Source: a virus. From it: a stretch of 24,608 nucleotides of DNA. How positions within the stretch are numbered: position 1 is the stretch's first letter; every line of letters starts with the position of its first letter. The stretch lies in IMG/VR virus record IMGVR_UViG_3300020430_000087, positions 1 to 24,608 of that record; one strand, 5' to 3'. Positions 16,226 to 21,257 of the stretch are shown here, piece after piece. Under the pieces are notes generated by a model. The model worked only from the letters and a program-made list of their open reading frames with translations, ran no database searches and was not told the origin of the DNA. A program made the position numbers and the translations under genes.

Positions 16226-16933
16226 TTGGATTCCGCTGACGTTCGCGGATTGCTCGGGTTATTACTCGCAGATGGAAGTCTTGTCCCATATCGCACTGTT
16301 GGCGGGGGTTATATCCAGCTGACATTGACAGCGGGGGCAGCTGAATCTGCGTTTCTCGAAGAAAAGGTGGCTGAATTCCGCCATTTCATCCCGACAAATG
16401 CGAATATTGTTCACTATGAGACTCCGAAGCGGGCAAATGGCAGATCAACCTCTGCGTTGCGCTTCAGAGTGTCGACTGACAAGTTGAGGCCCGTATACAA
16501 CCTCTTATATCCGCATGGTGAGCGTGAAATCACGCAAACATCGCTGGATTTACTAGGTGCCAAAGCTCTTGCTTGGTGTTGGGCCGAAGGATCACGCGCC
16601 ATGAAGGACGGATCCGCACAATTAGCCCGGGTCGGCGCCACGATCCAAGAAGCACGACTGATGTCGACCTGGGTTGAGGTACTTACCGGGGCGATATCCA
16701 CAATCGACGAGAAACGAGTCAAGCCACGCCTGACATTCGACGCTGATCAAGCAGTAAAGGTCCGCAAGGCCCTGGTCGACTACGCACCGAAGTCTCGAGT
16801 TCACCTATTTCAAGAGGAGCAGTGGGATGTCAGCAAAATTCGTGGCGCGCGCACTGAGCTTCACCTTGGGAAAAGGGGTGGTCGCCCTAAAGGGAGCAAG
16901 AAAGCGCCCGTGGCTGGAGATTGTCCGTCCTGA
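16226..16933 (+). CDS. LAGLIDADG homing endonuclease, complete two-motif form
   Basis: A 235-residue protein starting at TTG 16226, with AGGGCG about 6 nt before it. Motif 1 lies at residues 8-18 (GLLGLLLADGS, Asp16 as catalytic acid). Motif 2 lies at about 110-122 (LGAKALAWCWAEGS, Glu121 in place of the usual Asp). The intervening region has the expected beta strands (ALRFRVSTDKLRPVYNLLYP) and a second half follows, so both half-domains are present. The C-terminus carries KRGGRPKGSKK, an AT-hook-like DNA-binding tail. The enzymes of this family cut long asymmetric DNA sites and copy their own gene. It is free-standing, divergent from the capsid gene, and its last 107 bases overlap the next gene. 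Confidence 0.8.
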   Translation: MDSADVRGLLGLLLADGSLVPYRTVGGGYIQLTLTAGAAESAFLEEKVAEFRHFIPTNANIVHYETPKRANGRSTSALRFRVSTDKLRPVYNLLYPHGEREITQTSLDLLGAKALAWCWAEGSRAMKDGSAQLARVGATIQEARLMSTWVEVLTGAISTIDEKRVKPRLTFDADQAVKVRKALVDYAPKSRVHLFQEEQWDVSKIRGARTELHLGKRGGRPKGSKKAPVAGDCPS

Positions 16934-17414
16934 AACCCAGCGGACCTACCTCGATCACCAGTTACGAAGCCTGCGGAAGCTTCATGACGGCCCTATCGAC
17001 GCTGTATGGGACGTCATTCCTACCAATGGCTTCTACGACAAAGAGCGATTACGCCTACATGGTGAGGGTATGTGGCGAGTTCACGAGCTCAGGTGCCCCC
17101 ACGACGAGCCATTGATAACGAGAGAAGCACTCGACGTGTGCGGAATCCAGGGTGTCGCTGCTCTCTGGGTTGATCAAGGGCGGTTCGTCGGTAAATACGG
17201 AAAGATCAGCGGGAGATTCAAAAGCGATGAGCTGGTCACCATTGCTGAATGGTTGACTGACATGGGGTTCGACTCCTCCTGCCATGGGAATGGAGAGCGA
17301 TTCTTCGAGGTGTGCATTAAACGCTCCGTCATCAAGGACATGATCAACGAAATTCGCCCCCATATTCACGTCTCCATGAAGAACAAACTTTGCAAATACC
17401 GATTTAAGATGTGA
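16827..17414 (+). CDS. Second LAGLIDADG-like protein, motif 1 degenerate
   Basis: A 195-residue protein (ATG 16827, with GAGGAG about 8 nt upstream) in a different frame from the gene it overlaps. Residues 101-190 match the second half of a LAGLIDADG domain: ALDVCGIQGVAALWVDQG with Asp116, then GKISGRFKSDELVTIAEWLT and HIHVSMKNKL. Residues 8-18 (RALSFTLGKGV) look like a worn first motif with Lys16 where the acid should be, followed by RPETQRTYLDHQLRSLRKL, which fits the usual segment after motif 1. It may be a nicking or inactive relative, a partner of the first enzyme or a decaying copy. Identification rests on motif order and I am moderately sure. Confidence 0.65.
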   Translation: MSAKFVARALSFTLGKGVVALKGARKRPWLEIVRPETQRTYLDHQLRSLRKLHDGPIDAVWDVIPTNGFYDKERLRLHGEGMWRVHELRCPHDEPLITREALDVCGIQGVAALWVDQGRFVGKYGKISGRFKSDELVTIAEWLTDMGFDSSCHGNGERFFEVCIKRSVIKDMINEIRPHIHVSMKNKLCKYRFKM

Positions 17415-17573
17415 GTGGCCCCGAAGAAGAACTACGTCAGGGGCATATTCCCCAGGAGTCCAAGTTTTTGTAGTTTCCTTGGACTGGAAAGTGATCCGCT
17501 GTGCGTCTGATCAACGTGCAGCGGCGCCTGGCAATGCAATTTTGTATAGCATATTTGAGGCATAGGACATTAT
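17415..17573 (+). other. Short gap with several possible RNA hairpins
   Basis: A 159-base gap before the CP12-like gene, without an open frame. Three stem-loops can be drawn on the plus strand: GCCCC/GGGGC (17418-17422 with 17440-17444); a perfect 8-bp AGTCCAAG/CTTGGACT stem (17457-17464 with 17478-17485) with a 13-base T-rich loop; and a 9-bp stem with two G-U pairs at 17498-17522. The GGGG at 17440-17443 could instead pair with CCCC at 17450-17453. None is followed by a T-run, so they are not standard terminators. They may be a structured leader of the next gene or the scar of the endonuclease insertion. AGGA at 17564-17567 is the ribosome-binding site for the next ATG. Confidence 0.4.
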
Positions 17574-17738
17574 ATGGATCATTCAAACTCGGACGAAAAG
17601 GAATGCACTGGAGCTTGTGAGCGGCACTGCCCGCCTAAAGCTTCAGAACAAACCGAACCTTCTGGTTTGCGACGCAAGTTCCTCGAGTATTGCGACGCCA
17701 ATCCAGATGCCAGCGAATGCCGTATGTATGAGTGCTAA
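17574..17738 (+). CDS. CP12-like mini-protein
   Basis: A 54-residue open frame with AGGA 6 nt before the ATG. Residues 36-54 read FLEYCDANPDASECRMYEC. This closely matches the C-terminal loop of CP12 (Cys, eight residues, Cys-Arg-x-Tyr), the part that binds glyceraldehyde-3-phosphate dehydrogenase in the CP12/GAPDH/PRK complex that switches off the Calvin cycle. The N-terminal part differs from full CP12: it has Cys11, Cys15 and Cys19 but not the AWD-VEEL core, and it is shorter than host CP12 (about 75 residues). An extra Cys ends the protein. Cyanophages are known to carry CP12. Here the gene is coupled to a virion-type gene (TAATG overlap), so a metabolic role is not certain; it could be a small Cys-bonded protein that merely shares the motif. 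Confidence 0.75.
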   Translation: MDHSNSDEKECTGACERHCPPKASEQTEPSGLRRKFLEYCDANPDASECRMYEC

Positions 17739-18529
17739 TGACACTCCAGCAGTCACCCGAAATTCAACGCATCAAAAGTCTTCAAGGTGGCAGCAGCAGC
17801 ACAGCGCCATCATTCATTCGCTCTGAGCACAATCAAAACAGCAGCCTCTCCTCAGCTACTGACCTGGGCACCGTTACCAACCTGACCAGGGTATTAACCG
17901 GGGACATTGGATCTGAAACAGGTCGAAATACCTTGTACTACAAGGTCGAAACAACCGACCCTTCGGATGTCCGCATCTTTAAGAACTTCGTAAATACACG
18001 GACCGACAAAGACATTGCTGTCGGCCTGCTTGATACCAATCGCCACCAGATCATTCTGGATAGCCAGGGCTTCGGCCAATTCAACGAAGTACACAACACT
18101 CAAGAGCTTGAATCTCTTCGAAAGCTTCCTAAGGGCGTTTACTACTTCACAGTTGCCAGCAGCCAGTGGCAATCTGCCCCCTTCAGCATCACCCTGCAGG
18201 TCATCCGGTCCCGTGAACTCTTCGGGAGCGCAGGTGGCACTGCATCACCGACTCTGCGCTTGGCCCTCGTCAAGCTCTTTGGCGCAGCTGGAGGTGATGG
18301 ATCACCCGAAGCAACAATCACTCCCAAAGACAAGATCAAGTTGCTCGGTGGTAGTACGAGTGGAACGGCAGCTCCAACCCTCTCGCTGACAATTATGGAG
18401 GGAACAATCCTTGGAACGATGGTTCCATTTGGACGCCTCAAGCATACATACCGAATCACAGGTACCGCATCCGGTACATCATCCAATAGCGCTACGCTTA
18501 CAGTTACAACTCCGGGTGGCGGTTACTAA
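17738..18529 (+). CDS. Virion protein with a PPC-like beta-sandwich domain
   Basis: A 263-residue protein; ATG 17738 overlaps the previous stop as TAATG (an in-frame GTG two codons upstream is less likely). After a Ser-rich N-terminus, residues about 40-155 follow the pattern of the bacterial pre-peptidase C-terminal (PPC) beta-sandwich: LGTVTNLTRVLTGDIG, NTLYYKVETTDPSDVRIF, DIAVGLLDTNRHQIILDSQ, LPKGVYYFTVAS and FSITLQVIR. The C-terminal 100 residues are a repetitive Gly/Thr/Ala-rich region (FGSAGGTASPTLRLALVKLF, FGAAGGDGSPEA, GGSTSGTAAPTLSLT), with three copies of a 20-25-residue unit. This suits a surface-exposed virion or tail protein. Strand and location separate it from the main fibre cassette. 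Domain name by eye. Confidence 0.8.
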   Translation: MTLQQSPEIQRIKSLQGGSSSTAPSFIRSEHNQNSSLSSATDLGTVTNLTRVLTGDIGSETGRNTLYYKVETTDPSDVRIFKNFVNTRTDKDIAVGLLDTNRHQIILDSQGFGQFNEVHNTQELESLRKLPKGVYYFTVASSQWQSAPFSITLQVIRSRELFGSAGGTASPTLRLALVKLFGAAGGDGSPEATITPKDKIKLLGGSTSGTAAPTLSLTIMEGTILGTMVPFGRLKHTYRITGTASGTSSNSATLTVTTPGGGY

Positions 18530-18589
18530 TCTGGGAGGAATTAGTTACTGCTGGAGTTGCCAAAATAGATATGTAGACACGGCTGCAGC

Positions 18590-19012
18590 ATGGCGTTTTC
18601 GCAGTATTTTGCTACTCAAATCCTGAGCTGGGTAAAGAGCAGCGCATTTCCATCGGCTCCGACGAATGTGTACGTGACGCTTCATACCGGGGACCCTGGT
18701 ACTGCGGGCACCGCTAATGACGTCTCGGCCACAATTACCGGCTCGAGCAACCGAACCCAAGTCGCAAGCTCTGCATTCAGCAACGTTGGTGCAGCTTCAG
18801 GCGGTGGCTTCGAGATCACCAATACAGGTGTTGTCCAGATCACGACCAATGCACAAAACAGCACTGGTCAGAACCTGACTCACTTCGGAATCTGGGACGC
18901 ACAGACCAGCGGCAACTTCCTGGCATCTGGCTCTCTGACTTCAAACGTCGACGTCCAGCAGGGTGACACCGTGCAGTTCAATATCGGCGCAATGGCTATC
19001 AAGGTCGTCTGA
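18590..19012 (+). CDS. Gp80-like phage tail protein
   Basis: A 140-residue protein. The pattern is the one of Gp80-like tail proteins: a short helix at the N-terminus, VYVTLHTGDPGTAGTAND, a S..NRTQV strand, GFEITNTGVVQITTNA, LTHFGIWDAQTSGNFLASGS, and a final GDTVQFNIGAMAIKVV. Length and strand order agree with the family, which is found in tails of many phages, often near the tip or fibres. The ATG at 18590 lacks a clear Shine-Dalgarno; a GGGAGGA lies about 50 nt upstream in the loop of a 6-bp hairpin (18525-18545). Its TGA overlaps the next ATG (TGATG). Confidence 0.85.
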   Translation: MAFSQYFATQILSWVKSSAFPSAPTNVYVTLHTGDPGTAGTANDVSATITGSSNRTQVASSAFSNVGAASGGGFEITNTGVVQITTNAQNSTGQNLTHFGIWDAQTSGNFLASGSLTSNVDVQQGDTVQFNIGAMAIKVV

Positions 19013-19131
19013 TGCTTTACAAGAAATCTCAGATTAAATCCGTATCTCCTCGCAAAAAAACTCGCCAGGGGCAAGGAACAAATTCCAAGCCAAATCACGG
19101 GCGCAAGCAATCACGCGGCCAAGGTCGTTAA
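19012..19131 (+). CDS. 39-residue basic peptide, cyanophage type
   Basis: A very short gene whose ATG at 19012 overlaps the stop of the Gp80-like gene (TGATG). The product is MLYKKSQIKSVSPRKKTR followed by QGQGTNSKPNHGRKQSRGQGR, extremely rich in Lys, Arg, Gln and Gly, with no acidic residue. The paired QGQG and RGQGR motifs are ones I remember from tiny conserved genes of marine cyanophages. Charge and composition suggest binding to nucleic acid or to another virion protein. Function is not known. Translational coupling and the recognisable motif argue that it is real despite its size. Confidence 0.75.
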   Translation: MLYKKSQIKSVSPRKKTRQGQGTNSKPNHGRKQSRGQGR

Positions 19132-19156
19132 TTCCTCCTAGATTGCAGAAAAAGGC

Positions 19157-19477
19157 ATGCTGTCGACTAAATATCGCCTTCGCCTTGAGTTCATCTGTCA
19201 ACGAATTGCATCCGGCCAGGAAGTACAACTGGATGACATGATTTGGGCTAACAAGCTCGCCAAAGCCAACCGAAGCGCCGCAGAGATGCTTCGGAAGGCT
19301 CGGCGTATTGCGGCGAACCCCGACATGGTCGAGGGAGGTCTCGACGACTTCATGAATCAGATGGATCTCGGCGACCCCGATCCGTCCAATCACATCGTGG
19401 ACGGATTTAACTCAGTAGAAGAGATTGCTTCCTGGTTCTCCCAGGAGAAGACTGACGACTGGCGTCAACGGGACTAA
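19157..19477 (+). CDS. Conserved cyanophage hypothetical protein
   Basis: A 106-residue protein beginning MLSTKYRLRLEFICQRIASG, mostly helical (VQLDDMIWANKLAKANRSAA; EMLRKARRIAANPDM), with an acidic C-terminal half (GLDDFMNQMDLGDPDPSNH) and the ending DDWRQRD. The DLGDPDPSNH and DDWRQRD motifs are ones I recognise from marine cyanophage hypothetical proteins, where no function is assigned that I know of. Helix-rich form, small size and closeness to head genes would allow a small-terminase-like or assembly role, but nothing shows it. An in-frame stop 15 nt upstream limits the start to ATG 19157. Its stop codon overlaps the convergent endolysin stop by 4 nt. Confidence 0.8.
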   Translation: MLSTKYRLRLEFICQRIASGQEVQLDDMIWANKLAKANRSAAEMLRKARRIAANPDMVEGGLDDFMNQMDLGDPDPSNHIVDGFNSVEEIASWFSQEKTDDWRQRD

Positions 19478-19484
19478 TAGTCCC
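19470..19484. repeat. Palindrome holding both convergent stop codons
   Basis: GGGACTAATAGTCCC is a perfect 6-bp inverted repeat with a 3-base loop. The plus-strand TAA (19475-19477) and the minus-strand TAG (19474-19476) both lie inside it. It can form a hairpin in transcripts from either side and may slow or end convergent transcription, although no T-run follows in either direction. Confidence 0.6.
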
Positions 19485-20649
19485 ACTGGGCAGCAGGGCG
19501 AACTTCAGGGCGTGACGTGAAGTGGCCCTGCTGCCTGGTGTCGATATGGATAAAGCCTCTCTTGCGGCCATCGCCAAAACCACCGCACCACCGGGGCTTC
19601 AGCCATTTGTAGAACTTGTCGACCTTGCCATTGGTTGGGTAGACGTCCAGCGCCATCCCTTTGGCGTGCAGTGAGCCTTTGACTCCACCCACCTGCGTAT
19701 TGATTGGCTCTGGCCTGTAGCCACTTGCTACGCCAATGCTGTCCCCCCAGGCAATTCGGATTCGATCGAATTCTGCGCAGAGCTTGATTAGCTCACTTTC
19801 TTCTTTGCTCCCGGGGCGAGGCTTACGGCGTGAGTCGTACTGAAGGACTTCGCCAACAGTGATGTACATCCCGACGTATGAGCTGAAGTCATTCCAGTCG
19901 ACTCCTGATGAGCTCTCTACAGCTCTCAGAGACTCGTTGACGCTCTTGGGTAGCCAATGAGGCAAGTAGATCGCCCATCGCTCTCCAGAGCCACTGAGGG
20001 TGACCCATGCGTGGCTGCTGCATGGGATCTCTTCTAGGCGGGCAACTTCGATCACATCTCCGTGATCCATGCCCTGCTTTCCGTCATTTGAAAGGTAAAT
20101 ACTTTCAATTGCAGCCTTCTTCAGCAAGGTGCCCTGTGCGGCTACGAATTCAATAGCGTCGTTGTGCTCCATGTCCCATACATCAGCTTCATGGCGACGA
20201 CGCCTTACAAGGCCAAGGAGTTTTTGATTCCCAGCACAGACATGCTTATTTAGGGCCTTGCGCATGTCCCGATAAATGCCGGGGTCCATAGCGCCATCTT
20301 TCAGGACTCTGCTGACATCTTCAAAGCCCAACTCATCGTAGAAGTTTGCTCCCACGCTCCAAGCAAAACTCATGAGCACTGCCTGTCTCGCTGCGCTAAG
20401 TGTTTCCCAGCCAGGCAGAATCTCAAGCTCAGGGAGATGCTCCGTCTTCAGGCATTCACGCAAGTACCCCTTGCAAACGCCATCCGTGCAGACATCTCCG
20501 AGTCGTACCGGGATACCACTCGGATATCTCGTGATTCCAGAGCAAATCGTTGGGACTCCGGTCGGGTCTAAGTACGCCTTGTGCTCTTCACCCTCGAAGC
20601 TTTCAATCAGCTCACACGCCAGGTCGAGAGCCGTCTGATTGCTCACCAT
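19474..20649 (-). CDS. Two-domain endolysin: GH24 lysozyme plus M15-type peptidase
   Basis: Cell-wall lysis enzyme of 391 residues from ATG 20649 (AGGAG just upstream; a TTG four codons earlier is also open). Numbered from that ATG, residues about 5-150 are a phage lysozyme domain: FEGEEHKAYLDPTGVPT holds the catalytic triad Glu19, Asp28, Thr34 with the T4-lysozyme spacing E-x8-D-x5-T, then ICSGIT and RQAVLMSFAWSVGANF. A middle segment (about 190-250, KQGMDHGDVIEV) may be an SH3-like wall-binding part. The C-terminus is a peptidase M15-type domain: VASGYRPEPINTQVGG, SLHAKGMALDVYP and GFIHIDTR supply the His-x6-Asp and His zinc ligands. It would therefore cut both glycan and peptide bonds. It lies within the head module, not in a separate lysis cassette. 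Confidence 0.92.
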   Translation of the reverse strand: MVSNQTALDLACELIESFEGEEHKAYLDPTGVPTICSGITRYPSGIPVRLGDVCTDGVCKGYLRECLKTEHLPELEILPGWETLSAARQAVLMSFAWSVGANFYDELGFEDVSRVLKDGAMDPGIYRDMRKALNKHVCAGNQKLLGLVRRRRHEADVWDMEHNDAIEFVAAQGTLLKKAAIESIYLSNDGKQGMDHGDVIEVARLEEIPCSSHAWVTLSGSGERWAIYLPHWLPKSVNESLRAVESSSGVDWNDFSSYVGMYITVGEVLQYDSRRKPRPGSKEESELIKLCAEFDRIRIAWGDSIGVASGYRPEPINTQVGGVKGSLHAKGMALDVYPTNGKVDKFYKWLKPRWCGGFGDGRKRGFIHIDTRQQGHFTSRPEVRPAAQWDY

Positions 20650-20884
20650 AAACTCCTGCAAACCTTATGGACTGCTGCGCTTCTGGCTCCTTTCCGCTGA
20701 GCATTTGCATTGCATAGTGCTCTGCATCTTTGTCGCCCATGCCTTTGGATCTCAAAAGCGCAAACAATTCCATAAACCTATCCAAATCACCAGTATTTGT
20801 GTCCTCTTCAAAGAGACCTGAAAACGCAGATTTGACGTCTTTACCGCCAGCTAAGCGCATCAGATCGAGTGATTCGATACACAA
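20612..20884 (-). CDS. Small helical hypothetical protein
   Basis: A 90-residue protein. The frame opens with TTG 20884; ATG at residue 9 (20860) is an equally possible start, and neither has a Shine-Dalgarno. The core is helical: DLDRFMELFALLRSKGMGDK then DAEHYAMQMLSG. It overlaps the endolysin gene by 38 nt, so the two are read in different frames over the junction. The helix pattern looks conserved rather than random, and it fills the gap exactly, which supports it as a real gene. Function unknown; perhaps a head-assembly helper like its neighbour. Confidence 0.7.
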   Translation of the reverse strand: MCIESLDLMRLAGGKDVKSAFSGLFEEDTNTGDLDRFMELFALLRSKGMGDKDAEHYAMQMLSGKEPEAQQSIRFAGVYGEQSDGSRPGV

Positions 20885-20904
20885 ATACTAATGATTTCTT
20901 AGCC

Positions 20905-21225
20905 TCAGAGGCTATCAACCAAAGCCTGCAACATTCGTGGATCCATTTCACGCAACGCTTGCTCACCCTGATTGCCAGTGGTGGCGTTCTTGAGTGCGGC
21001 CATACGTGCATTCAGGAAATCTGATGCACGAGCTTCCTGTGCAGCCTGTGCTGACTGCATTTCATCAGTAACACGGTCAACCTGAGCAACAGCTTGAGTG
21101 CCTTGAGTCATGGCATTTTGAGCACCACGAGCTTGCTCCTGCTGCATGGCCTGACTCATCTGATATTGGTCAGCTCCCATGCTGTTCATACGAGCAGCAT
21201 CAGGATTCATCGGTGGCATGTTCAT
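20905..21225 (-). CDS. Small Gln/Ala/Met-rich helical head-module protein
   Basis: A 106-residue protein starting MNMPPMNPDAARMNSMGADQ, followed by one long, probably coiled-coil helical region rich in Gln, Ala and Met (AQVDRVTDEMQSAQAAQEAR) and a short C-terminal segment MDPRMLQALVDSL. It has few hydrophobic core residues. It sits directly after the scaffold candidate and could be a second scaffolding, inhibitor or head-assembly protein; that is inference. The AGGGG ribosome-binding site lies inside the 3' arm of the terminator just upstream, 9 nt before the ATG. A small inverted repeat, TAGCCTC/GAGGCTA (20900-20914), covers its stop codon. Confidence 0.75.
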   Translation of the reverse strand: MNMPPMNPDAARMNSMGADQYQMSQAMQQEQARGAQNAMTQGTQAVAQVDRVTDEMQSAQAAQEARASDFLNARMAALKNATTGNQGEQALREMDPRMLQALVDSL

Positions 21226-21227
21226 AG

Positions 21228-21250
21228 AAAAAGGCCCCTAAAAAGGGGCC
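21228..21250 (-). terminator. Intrinsic terminator after the scaffold gene
   Basis: Read leftward: GGCCCCT pairs perfectly with AGGGGCC (7 bp, 21233-21239 with 21244-21250, 4-base loop), followed by five T (21228-21232). It begins 7 bases past the scaffold stop and ends 2 bases before the next ATG. The AGGGG of its 3' arm is also the only visible Shine-Dalgarno of that next gene, so folding would both end transcription and hide the ribosome-binding site. Confidence 0.9.
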
Positions 21251-21257
21251 ACGGAAA

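Noticed and set aside
16226-17573. Group I intron or intein carrying the endonuclease
   Set aside because: The endonuclease genes lie between genes rather than inside one, no split gene flanks them, and no splicing motifs or intron core were recognised; a free-standing element fits better.
18525-18545. 6-bp hairpin (ACTAAT/ATTAGT) with GGGAGGA in its loop as a terminator or hidden gene start
   Set aside because: No T-run follows and no start codon with an open frame lies at the right distance; the next ATG is about 50 nt away.
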